Positions 6,452 through 11,252 of a stretch of 11,252 nucleotides of DNA are shown here, in pieces. Source of the stretch: Ruminococcus sp. UBA1780 (GTDB lineage Bacteria; Bacillota; Clostridia; Oscillospirales; Ruminococcaceae); assembly GCA_002315235.1 (NCBI GenBank), contig DCGK01000081.1, positions 1 to 11,252 on the forward strand, written 5' to 3'. A program made the translations under genes and the position numbers. Each line of letters begins with the position of its first letter. The first letter of the stretch is position 1. The notes under the pieces are model-generated. The model was not told the origin of the DNA. It ran no database searches and was given only the letters and a program-made list of their open reading frames with translations.

Positions 6452-8311
6452 TTAATTGTATTCGGATATTTTTTTAAGAATATCCGTGGCTTTCAGATTT
6501 CTGTATACTGCTCCGCTGTCAACCGGGGTTTCATCAGTATCATCATCTTCATTTTCATCATTATCTTCCGGTTCCTCATCGTTCTCTTCCGGAATATATT
6601 CTGAACGAAGTTCATAATACCTTTCTTCGGAAACTTCATCTCCGTCGACGCTGTAGGTCATTTCAGATGATGAGGATTTGTATGATAAAAATTTGTGAGC
6701 CGGTCTGAAGGTACCCTGGCTGTAGCTGTAAAACTGTATGTCCTCGCCCTTTCCTGTGCCGGTAACACCAAGATATTTACTGTCTGCATAAATATCAAAA
6801 TCAGTACATGCCTCGTCAGCACTGAATGATACCAGATTTCCGTCGTATACTGAATAAACGGATATATTTTTCTTTCCTGACTGTGCGGTATCAGACATGC
6901 ATATTAATTCCGGTACATCATCATAGTTCAAATCAGCAAGTGAATAACGGTTTTCAGTTTTTCCGTTTGAATTTTCCCTGAAACGGACAACCTCATCGTA
7001 TTTGTCCTGCCACGATGAAGCAGAGCGGCTGTATTTAATATATTTTTTGTTCACATATACTTCCGCAGTGTCATTGTTTTCGGTTACCCATGAGATTCTG
7101 TACGTGTTTTTGTCCTCACCTGTAACACGTACTATCGTTCCGCTCTGCTCATATGCGAAGCGTTTCTTTTCGGAGGAATCCTTCCAGAGAGGAACGTCTG
7201 CGGAATCGGAAATCAGCATGCCGTAGAAATGGTCAAAAGCATTGTCCTGAAACCTGACCGTGGTTTCAGTTTTTACATCAGTTTCCGGATAAATAATCGT
7301 TTCCTTACGTGACGGGTCAGACACTGCTGAGTAATTTCCGAGAACACGTTCAAGGTCGGAAAGACCGAGTTTTTCAAACAGAGTGTCACCGGAATGCTCA
7401 CTGAATTCCTCTTTGTATTTTTCTTCAGACACCTTCTGTCCGTCGATGATGTACAGAACAGTATCATTTGTGCTGTCACTGCTGCCGGAGGTGCAGTAGA
7501 AAGTTTTTTCCTTTACTCCGTTGTCAGACCAGGTGAGGGCAGTGAAATATTCACCCCTGAATGACCTTCTCATAAAAAGTTCGTGCGTTTCTGAATTGTA
7601 GCCGGACTCCTCAATTGACCCGGGACGTCTTGTGTCAACATACAGACAGCTTTCGTCGGCTGAAAATATCTGAAAGAATGTGTCCCCGTCATCTGTTCCT
7701 GATGAATAGCTGCAGATAAGCTCAGGCACCGTGTCGGTATCCAGATATTTAAGACAGAAGCTGACTTGTTCATTTTTTTCCGCTTCTTCACCGAAGTATT
7801 CACAGATGTCAGAGGCAATCTGTCTGTATTTTTCATTCCACTTTCCGCAGTACTGACTGAGAACAATATAGTCAGCCTTTACGTATCCTGATTTTTTATC
7901 TCCGCTTTCAATCCGGTACCATCCGTCCTTTTCACCTGAGATATAAACAAGACTGTCCTTTTCAAGGCTGCCTGCTATGTCACTGCCGGATGAAGGTGAT
8001 TTGCGTATATTGAGTTTTCCTTTTGTGGTGTTTACTCTTCCGAAGATTCCTGAAACATTTCCGAGACTGTCCGGAACAGTTGGCTCGTCTGTTACCTCTG
8101 GTGTCGTTTCCGCAGCTTCAGGTTCTGTCAGAAAAGCTGTTGTCTCTGATGCTGTTTCCATGGTTGTGACAGCAGTGACAGATGCGCTTTTCTCTGAACC
8201 GGCAGGGTTTCGCGTGCTGTTAAGATATATGGCACCGCCTGCAGCAAGTGCCATAACAGCAAGTGAAGCAGCGGCAGGTATAATAATGTTTTTCTTTTTA
8301 TTTTCAGCCAA
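6452..8311 (-). CDS. Membrane-anchored protein with two SH3-like domains and a duplicated module
   Basis: This 619-residue hypothetical surface protein has a short positive N-terminus followed by a hydrophobic segment (9-30). There is no lipobox, so it is probably an uncleaved anchor or signal. Next is a Thr/Ser/Glu/Pro-rich linker (about 38-82). A bacterial SH3 type 3 domain spans about 90-152, with LNIRKSPS, GWYRI and GYVKADYI. A module of about 150 residues (158-306) carries DTDTVPELIC and ends DGQKVSEEKY. A second, weaker SH3-like domain spans about 366-428. A second copy of the module (434-572) carries NYDDVPELIC and ends DGDEVSEERY. A very acidic tail follows (573-599). SH3b domains usually bind cell-wall peptides, so attachment to the wall is likely, but no enzyme motif is seen. 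The start is TTG at 8311; an in-frame stop two codons upstream excludes longer starts except ATT. AGGAGG lies 11 nt before it, inside the GIY-YIG gene, which overlaps by 8 nt. Confidence 0.8.
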   Translation of the reverse strand: MAENKKKNIIIPAAASLAVMALAAGGAIYLNSTRNPAGSEKSASVTAVTTMETASETTAFLTEPEAAETTPEVTDEPTVPDSLGNVSGIFGRVNTTKGKLNIRKSPSSGSDIAGSLEKDSLVYISGEKDGWYRIESGDKKSGYVKADYIVLSQYCGKWNEKYRQIASDICEYFGEEAEKNEQVSFCLKYLDTDTVPELICSYSSGTDDGDTFFQIFSADESCLYVDTRRPGSIEESGYNSETHELFMRRSFRGEYFTALTWSDNGVKEKTFYCTSGSSDSTNDTVLYIIDGQKVSEEKYKEEFSEHSGDTLFEKLGLSDLERVLGNYSAVSDPSRKETIIYPETDVKTETTVRFQDNAFDHFYGMLISDSADVPLWKDSSEKKRFAYEQSGTIVRVTGEDKNTYRISWVTENNDTAEVYVNKKYIKYSRSASSWQDKYDEVVRFRENSNGKTENRYSLADLNYDDVPELICMSDTAQSGKKNISVYSVYDGNLVSFSADEACTDFDIYADSKYLGVTGTGKGEDIQFYSYSQGTFRPAHKFLSYKSSSSEMTYSVDGDEVSEERYYELRSEYIPEENDEEPEDNDENEDDDTDETPVDSGAVYRNLKATDILKKISEYN

Positions 8312-8651
8312 AATTCAGTAATCCTCCTGACAGTTTTTTTAATCTTTCTTCCTCATACAAAAAGCTGTATTCCTCTTCAGAGGTAATACTTATTCCGGTA
8401 ATCATGCACGGATTTTTAATCAGATTCTCCTTGTCCGGACGCTTCAGTTTCTTCAGCGCGCATTCCATTTTTCTTGCAGCGGTACTGCTGTCAGTGCTCC
8501 AGAGTGCTTCGATTTTTTTTACACCGTGCGCGTGTGTGTATTTTGCACCGCCTTTTATCAGCCCGCAGTGCTGCTTCAGCCGCTTTTCCATATCTGAAGC
8601 AATTCCGGTGTACAGCGTGTCATCAGCACATCTGAGAATGTATACGTACAT
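8304..8651 (-). CDS. GIY-YIG nuclease-fold protein (UPF0213/YhbQ-like)
   Basis: This 115-residue protein has the GIY-YIG fold motifs: YVYIL (2-6), LYTGI (13-17), R24 and H28 in EKRLKQH, GGAKYTH (34-40), and the acidic catalytic position E63 in ARKMECALKKLKR. The arrangement matches the small stand-alone UPF0213 (YhbQ/YazA) group of putative structure-specific endonucleases. That group is usually 80-100 residues; here about 30 extra charged residues follow the core. No additional DNA-binding domain is present, so its target is unknown. The ATG at 8651 has a strong AGGAGG (8659-8664) at 7 nt. It follows the XRE regulator by 30 nt and overlaps the SH3 protein gene by 8 nt, so the three probably form one transcript. 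A functional link between them is not evident. Confidence 0.87.
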   Translation of the reverse strand: MYVYILRCADDTLYTGIASDMEKRLKQHCGLIKGGAKYTHAHGVKKIEALWSTDSSTAARKMECALKKLKRPDKENLIKNPCMITGISITSEEEYSFLYEEERLKKLSGGLLNFG

Positions 8652-8681
8652 TGATTTACCTCCTGTACACTGATTACGTAT

Positions 8682-8924
8682 TTATTTTATTTCCTGCTCA
8701 AGTCCGACAAATATATCATCGTTAAAAAAATCTTTCAGTGTTATTCCAAGGCCGTCGCATATTTTCTTGAGTGAAACGACTCCCGGATTCTGGCTTTTTT
8801 CATTAAGCATGCTGTATACAGTGGAAGGGGAAATCCCGGCCTGATTTGCAAGTGTGTTTACAGTGATTTCATTTTCCTCGCACAGAGCAAGTATTCTTAC
8901 AGCAACAGCTTTTTTTGCATTCAT
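8682..8924 (-). CDS. Small XRE-family helix-turn-helix regulator
   Basis: From the ATG at 8924 this is an 80-residue protein that is almost only a Cro/C1-type HTH domain: helix-turn-helix at ITVNTLANQAGISPSTVYSM (about 20-39), followed by NPGVVSLKKICDGLGITLKDFF, the conserved end of the domain. An upstream in-frame start at 8960 would add 12 residues (MLRIYRKQGVLC). However, AAGGAG (8933-8938) sits 8 nt before 8924, and the extra residues fall within the operator and ribosome binding site, so the short form is preferred. No second domain for ligand binding or oligomerisation is seen. It leads the leftward set with the GIY-YIG and SH3 genes. Three GATATATC-centred sites upstream make it a likely autorepressor. 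It could also bind near the recombinase segment, which cannot be judged here. Confidence 0.88.
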   Translation of the reverse strand: MNAKKAVAVRILALCEENEITVNTLANQAGISPSTVYSMLNEKSQNPGVVSLKKICDGLGITLKDFFNDDIFVGLEQEIK

Positions 8925-8942
8925 ACACAATACTCCTTGTTT

Positions 8943-8952
8943 ACGATATATC
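8943..8952. promoter_or_regulatory. Operator-like site 1 (ACGATATATC)
   Basis: This imperfect copy of the GATATATC-centred palindrome lies between the candidate -10 element and the ribosome binding site of the XRE gene. The left half (TTTACGATATATC) agrees with the perfect site at 9028-9043, while the right half is degraded. The location fits a repressor blocking its own transcription. Confidence 0.5.
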
Positions 8953-8962
8953 CTCAACAAAC

Positions 8963-8968
8963 ATTATA
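8963..8968 (-). promoter_or_regulatory. Candidate -10 element of the XRE operon
   Basis: On the minus strand this reads TATAAT. No good -35 is visible at 16-18 nt (the best reads ACACAG), so activator help or the alternative promoter at 9022-9051 must be considered. It sits between operator sites 1 and 2. Confidence 0.35.
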
Positions 8969-8993
8969 ATGAAAATTCATGTTTTCTGTGTGG

Positions 8994-9003
8994 GATATAT
9001 CGC
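8994..9003. promoter_or_regulatory. Operator-like site 2 (GATATATCGC)
   Basis: This is the second imperfect copy of the GATATATC core, with the right half (GATATATCGCAA) conserved. Its centre is 49 bp from site 1 and 38 bp from site 3, so the three sites are not evenly spaced. Confidence 0.5.
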
Positions 9004-9021
9004 AAACAGCAGAGATATGTG

Positions 9022-9051
9022 TTATAATTACGATATATCGTAAATCTGCAA
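9022..9051 (-). promoter_or_regulatory. Candidate promoter with operator in the spacer
   Basis: On the minus strand, TTGCAG (9051-9046) and TTATAA (9027-9022) are 18 nt apart, and the perfect palindrome at 9028-9043 fills that spacer. A repressor bound there would exclude RNA polymerase. On the opposite strand TATAAT (9023-9028) abuts the same palindrome, so a rightward promoter is possible too. Confidence 0.4.
9028..9043. promoter_or_regulatory. Perfect 16-bp palindromic operator
   Basis: TTACGATATATCGTAA is its own reverse complement over all 16 bases. With two partial copies at 8943-8952 and 8994-9003, it forms a cluster upstream of the XRE gene. Such clusters are typical of autoregulating Cro/C1-type repressors. 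Confidence 0.65.
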
Positions 9052-9060
9052 AAGGAGCAA

Positions 9061-9094
9061 TAAAAAACACTCTGAACAAAAATTTTCAGAGTGT
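9061..9094 (-). terminator. Intrinsic terminator of the recombinase gene
   Basis: Read leftward, a 10-bp stem (ACACTCTGAA with TTCAGAGTGT; 9085-9094 and 9067-9076) with an 8-nt loop is followed by TTTTTTA (9067-9061). It lies 35 nt beyond the recombinase stop and, notably, just outside the left 29-bp repeat (9100-9128). It would stay in place if the segment between the repeats inverted. Confidence 0.75.
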
Positions 9095-9099
9095 AAAAA

Positions 9100-9128
9100 T
9101 TTCGTAAAGTATATCATTTTGCGAAAAT
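9100..9128 (-). repeat. Left 29-bp inverted site (putative recombinase core site)
   Basis: On the minus strand, the first 19 bases (9128-9110) read ATTTTCGCAAAATGATATA, identical to 10382-10400. The full 29 bases match 26 of 29. Internally it has arms TTTCGCA and TACGAAA around a 13-nt centre, the layout of a tyrosine-recombinase core site. Its inner edge touches the recombinase stop codon (9129-9131). Confidence 0.8.
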
Positions 9129-10205
9129 TCATACAGCAAGCTGTATTCTGTTCATAGCTTCAGTTTTCTGTTCGATGGAAGAATGAACATATCTGTTCAG
9201 TGTAGTTTCCACGCGGCTGTGTCCGAGTATCTCTGAAAGTGTTTTAATATCAATTCCGAGTCTTATGCATTCCGAAGCAAACATGTGTCTGAGTGCATGA
9301 AAATGAACTGACGGTAGTTCTGCATTTTTCAGTATCTTTCCGAATCTGTTTTCCATGGTTCTCGGCTCAGTTGCCTTACTGTTTCCGGATACAATATAAT
9401 AGTTGTCATCTTTCCTGTGCTTTCTGAGAAGATTTACAACACAGTCAGGTACAGGTATCTCACGAACCGATGACCTTGTTTTAGGCGGTGTAATAATGAC
9501 CTTTGTCTTTTTTCCTGTGCCGTCAGTATTTTTGATGCGCTGTATTGTTTTGCTGACGGTAATTATGCGTTTTTCGAGATCAATATCCTTCCACATCAGA
9601 GCACAGAGTTCACCGATTCTGAGACCGGTAGCTACAGCAAGCGTTACCCCAAGTGATGCTGTGCTGTCATCTGCTGCGAGTTCTGATTTAAGCTTCGTAT
9701 ATTCAGTGCTGTCAAGCAGTTTTACCGCAGCCGACGGAATAAAAGAAAGCTTCAGTCCCTCTGCAGGATTGAAGCACTGATATTTTCTTGCATAAAATTT
9801 AAAAACTGACTTGATCAGAACGACCATGTCGGATATGTATCTGTCTTTGAGACCAGCTTCTCTTTTCTGAATTACAAAATTAACGATATGTTCTCCTGTT
9901 ATTGAAGTGCCTTTATCAATGGAGTCGAAGTACGGAAAGAGATGCTTTTCAGCTTTCATTCTGTAATTGCATGCCGTCGATTCCTTTATTCCAAGTGATA
10001 CTGAAACATACCATTCCTCAAACATTGTTCTGAAATCAGCGGTGCACATTTCCGGATTTTTCTGTTCAATATATTTTCTGATTTCCGCTTCGACGATTGC
10101 TCTTGTCATACCATATATGTACTTAAAGCGTCCTTTACCGGAACTGTCTTCTCCTGTTTTTACACGTCCTTCCCATCTTTTGTCTTTTCTCTGATATATG
10201 TTCAT
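9129..10205 (-). CDS. Tyrosine recombinase/integrase
   Basis: This complete 358-residue tyrosine recombinase has an N-terminal arm-binding-like domain (about 1-50), a SAM-like core-binding domain (about 55-155) and a catalytic domain (about 160-345). All catalytic residues are visible: R196 in TGLRIGE, K242 in PPKTRSS, H303 and R306 in HFHALRH, H329 in ILGHS, and nucleophile Y339 in LNRYVH. The enzyme cuts and rejoins two core sites through a phosphotyrosine intermediate. The presence of an N-terminal arm domain is typical of integrative-element and phage integrases. Here, though, no other mobile-element genes are next to it, and the flanking sites are inverted, which favours DNA inversion. 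ATG 10205 has GGAGAG (10216-10221) at 10 nt. The stop lies 1 nt inside the left repeat, and a terminator follows. Confidence 0.93.
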   Translation of the reverse strand: MNIYQRKDKRWEGRVKTGEDSSGKGRFKYIYGMTRAIVEAEIRKYIEQKNPEMCTADFRTMFEEWYVSVSLGIKESTACNYRMKAEKHLFPYFDSIDKGTSITGEHIVNFVIQKREAGLKDRYISDMVVLIKSVFKFYARKYQCFNPAEGLKLSFIPSAAVKLLDSTEYTKLKSELAADDSTASLGVTLAVATGLRIGELCALMWKDIDLEKRIITVSKTIQRIKNTDGTGKKTKVIITPPKTRSSVREIPVPDCVVNLLRKHRKDDNYYIVSGNSKATEPRTMENRFGKILKNAELPSVHFHALRHMFASECIRLGIDIKTLSEILGHSRVETTLNRYVHSSIEQKTEAMNRIQLAV

Positions 10206-10236
10206 AGTTTTTGTTCTCTCCGTTCATATTAATTGC

Positions 10237-10265
10237 ATAATAATCGTGTTAATGAGTCCCCACAA
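10237..10265 (-). promoter_or_regulatory. Candidate recombinase promoter
   Basis: On the minus strand, TTGTGG (10265-10260) and TATTAT (10242-10237) are 17 nt apart, placing a transcription start about 20-25 nt before the recombinase ATG. The -35 is weak. It lies inside the putative invertible segment, so it would turn toward the helicase if the segment flipped. Confidence 0.4.
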
Positions 10266-10268
10266 TTA

Positions 10269-10325
10269 TCGATATGTTAAAATTGCTCATAAGCACTTGA
10301 CTTTGTTTAGTCGATATGCTAAAAT
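10269..10325 (+). repeat. Direct repeat TCGATATG(T/C)TAAAAT, two copies 42 bp apart
   Basis: Copies at 10269-10283 and 10311-10325 agree at 14 of 15 bases. The second contains the -10 of the rightward promoter, and the first contains a similar TGT-TAAAAT. The 42-bp period is about four helical turns, so a protein could bind both on the same DNA face. They may be recombinase arm sites, repressor sites or duplicated promoters. Confidence 0.65.
10297..10325 (+). promoter_or_regulatory. Rightward promoter aimed at the helicase gene
   Basis: TTGACT (10297-10302), a 17-nt spacer and TAAAAT (10320-10325), with an extended TGC before the -10, form the best sigma-A-type promoter in this region. It points out of the putative invertible segment across the right repeat into the helicase gene, with a predicted start near 10332 and a leader of about 115 nt. 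Confidence 0.65.
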
Positions 10326-10331
10326 GAAGTG

Positions 10332-10371
10332 TGTGTTAAATATGTGATAACGTATTTCAAACACATTTTTT
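10332..10371 (+). terminator. AT-rich hairpin plus T-run in helicase leader (possible attenuator)
   Basis: TGTGTT-AAATA (10332-10342) can pair with TATTT and AACACA (10353-10357 and 10360-10365), leaving a CA bulge and a 10-nt loop. Six T follow (10366-10371). It starts at about the predicted transcription start. The stem is weak, so it may attenuate or merely stabilise the 5' end. Confidence 0.35.
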
Positions 10372-10381
10372 AAAAAAGCCG

Positions 10382-10410
10382 ATTTTCGCAAAATGATATA
10401 ATCTGCGAAA
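10382..10410 (+). repeat. Right 29-bp inverted site (putative recombinase core site)
   Basis: This is the partner of the left site in opposite orientation, with 19 bases identical and 26/29 overall. Perfect 7-bp arms TTTCGCA (10384-10390) and TGCGAAA (10404-10410) flank a 13-nt centre. It is 36 bp from the helicase start codon. Confidence 0.8.
10394..10402 (+). promoter_or_regulatory. Extended -10 element inside the right site
   Basis: TGATATAAT is a consensus extended -10 (TG-N-TATAAT) spanning the centre of the right 29-bp site. No clear -35 is found upstream. If active, transcription would begin near 10408, about 39 nt before the helicase GTG, and its upstream context would change on inversion. 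The left copy has TGATATACT at the same place. Confidence 0.4.
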
Positions 10411-10446
10411 CCGAATGCAGTTGATCAGCAGGGAGAGTGATGTTCA

Positions 10447-11252
10447 GTGGCACTTGATTTATATCCGCATAATCAGGAAGCATACCTCAGTGCAGTTGCT
10501 ATGCTCAGGGAAAAAGGCAAAGCTGCTGTTATTCATCCGACCGGCACGGGCAAGTCATTCATTGCATTTAAGCTCTGTGATGACAACCGTGACAAAACAG
10601 TCTGCTGGTTAAGTCCGTCTGAATACATCTTCAGAACACAGCTTGAAAACCTGAAGGAAGTGTCAGAGGACTGCTGCACAGAAAACATTAAGTTCTTTAC
10701 CTACGCAAAGCTTATGAATCTCAGTGCTGAGGAGACAGCGGAAATCGCTCCGGATTACATAATCCTGGATGAGTTTCACCGCTGCGGTGCTCAGATGTGG
10801 GGCGCGGGTGTTGAACTTCTGCTGAAGCAGTATCCTGATGTTCCGGTTCTCGGTACGTCTGCAACGTCTGTACGTTATCTGGATAACCAGCGTGATATGG
10901 CTGACGAGCTTTTTGACGGCAATATCGCGTCACAGATGACTCTTGGCGAAGCAATCGTACGAGGAATACTTAACTCCCCTAAGTATATTTTATCAGTTTT
11001 TTCGTACAAAGAAAACCTTGAAAAATATGAGGAGAAAATCCGGAAGACAAGAAACCCTGCTGTAAGGGACGAGTCGGAAAAAATATTTGAATCACTTCGC
11101 CGTGCACTTGATATGGCAGAAGGACTTGATGTTATTTTTGACCGCCATATGGAAGACAGAACAGGTAAGTATATTGTGTTTACTTCAGGTTACGAAGCTA
11201 TGCAGGATGCGGTTGACGCTGCATCAGAATGGTTCGGCAGGGTTGACAGCAT
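10447..11252 (+). CDS. Superfamily 2 DEAD/DEAH-type helicase, N-terminal part
   Basis: 268 residues are visible, and the gene continues past the right edge. Motifs are the Q-like start LYPHNQEAY (5-13), Walker A HPTGTGKS (30-37), motif II DEFH (108-111), and motif III TSAT (137-140). The second RecA domain begins with KYIVFTS (241-247). These define an SF2 DNA/RNA helicase or translocase of the restriction-helicase type. By recall it resembles large clostridial DEAD/DEAH proteins that carry C-terminal helicase-associated repeats, but that part is outside the window. No nuclease or methylase motif is seen so far. The start must be GTG 10447: the same frame has a TGA at 10438, and GGGAG (10431-10435) is 11 nt upstream. 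A role in defence, mobile-element control or replication is possible. Confidence 0.85.
   Translation, partial: MALDLYPHNQEAYLSAVAMLREKGKAAVIHPTGTGKSFIAFKLCDDNRDKTVCWLSPSEYIFRTQLENLKEVSEDCCTENIKFFTYAKLMNLSAEETAEIAPDYIILDEFHRCGAQMWGAGVELLLKQYPDVPVLGTSATSVRYLDNQRDMADELFDGNIASQMTLGEAIVRGILNSPKYILSVFSYKENLEKYEEKIRKTRNPAVRDESEKIFESLRRALDMAEGLDVIFDRHMEDRTGKYIVFTSGYEAMQDAVDAASEWFGRVDS

Larger units (their letters stand above)
9100..10410. other. Putative invertible DNA segment carrying its own recombinase
   Basis: The segment is 1,311 bp long, counting both bounding sites. It contains one complete tyrosine recombinase gene (leftward), its candidate promoter, a rightward promoter and a hairpin, and is bounded by 29-bp sites in inverted orientation. 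Recombination between inverted sites would flip the segment rather than excise it. No alternative direct-repeat attachment site pair was seen by eye. Inversion is inferred, not shown. Confidence 0.6.

Noticed and set aside
6463..6486. 8-bp hairpin (CGGATATT/AATATCCG) at the 3' end of the surface protein gene as a leftward terminator
   Set aside because: It lies within the last codons and is followed by mixed AT sequence rather than a tight T-run. The bidirectional terminator at 6163-6209 is a better stop.
7977..8321. 114-codon frame antisense to the surface protein N-terminus
   Set aside because: It is a mirror of the low-complexity Thr/Ser/Ala linker and hydrophobic segment. It has no ribosome binding site and no recognisable domain.
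9403..9780. 125-codon frame antisense to the recombinase
   Set aside because: It lies fully within the catalytic domain of an intact recombinase and shows no family features.
9100..10410. Interpretation as the attL/attR ends of an integrated phage or conjugative element
   Set aside because: The repeats are inverted, not direct. The segment holds only the recombinase, and no phage structural, relaxase or excisionase genes are nearby. A larger element extending outside the window is still not excluded.
10415..10612. 65-codon frame overlapping the helicase start
   Set aside because: It is out of frame with the clear helicase motifs, which run unbroken from GTG 10447 to the window end.
1..11252. 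CRISPR arrays, tRNA and rRNA genes, transposases
   Set aside because: No regularly spaced direct repeats, cloverleaf-like or rRNA-like segments, or transposase motifs were seen on either strand. This was judged by eye only.

Overview
The window looks like a chromosomal stretch from a Gram-positive anaerobe of the Clostridia, most probably a Ruminococcus-like member of the Oscillospiraceae. The reasons are the Firmicutes gene cluster phoH-ybeY-era-recO-mutS2, AGGAGG-type ribosome binding sites, moderate GC, heavy use of CTT/AAG-type codons, and a secreted protein with the Thr/Ser/Glu-rich linker and 'DG..VSEE.Y' repeats seen in ruminococcal surface proteins. The genus is an inference from these features, not a database match.

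Left half (1-6210, all + strand) is housekeeping. It holds the 3' part of phoH, then ybeY (rRNA processing), era (30S assembly GTPase), recO (recombination mediator), mutS2 (MutS-like ATPase with a Smr nuclease domain) and an RNase Z (tRNA 3' processing). Spacing is tight (3 and 9 nt gaps, and a 1-nt TGATG overlap between recO and the first possible mutS2 start), so phoH to mutS2 is probably one operon. RNase Z has its own candidate promoter, and the block ends at a strong 19-bp intrinsic terminator.

Middle (6210-9060): about 240 bp of gene-free, repeat-rich DNA is followed by a leftward three-gene set. It comprises a small XRE-type regulator, a GIY-YIG nuclease-fold protein and a membrane-anchored SH3/repeat protein. 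The last two overlap by 8 nt. Upstream of the regulator are three copies of a GATATATC-centred operator, one of them a perfect 16-bp palindrome, which suggests autoregulation.

Right part (9060-11252) is the most interesting region. A complete tyrosine recombinase gene (leftward) is bounded by two copies of a 29-bp site in inverted orientation (19 bp identical, 26/29 overall). Each copy has the inverted-arm layout of a tyrosine-recombinase core site (TTTCGCA-N13-TGCGAAA or TACGAAA). Between the sites there is also a good outward promoter (TTGACT-N17-TAAAAT) aimed at the next gene, a superfamily 2 helicase that begins 37 bp beyond the right-hand site and runs off the window. This is the layout of a self-encoded invertible DNA switch (inverton) controlling a helicase that may belong to a defence or genome-maintenance system. 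The repeats and promoter motifs are directly visible. Actual inversion, and the role of the helicase, are inferences.
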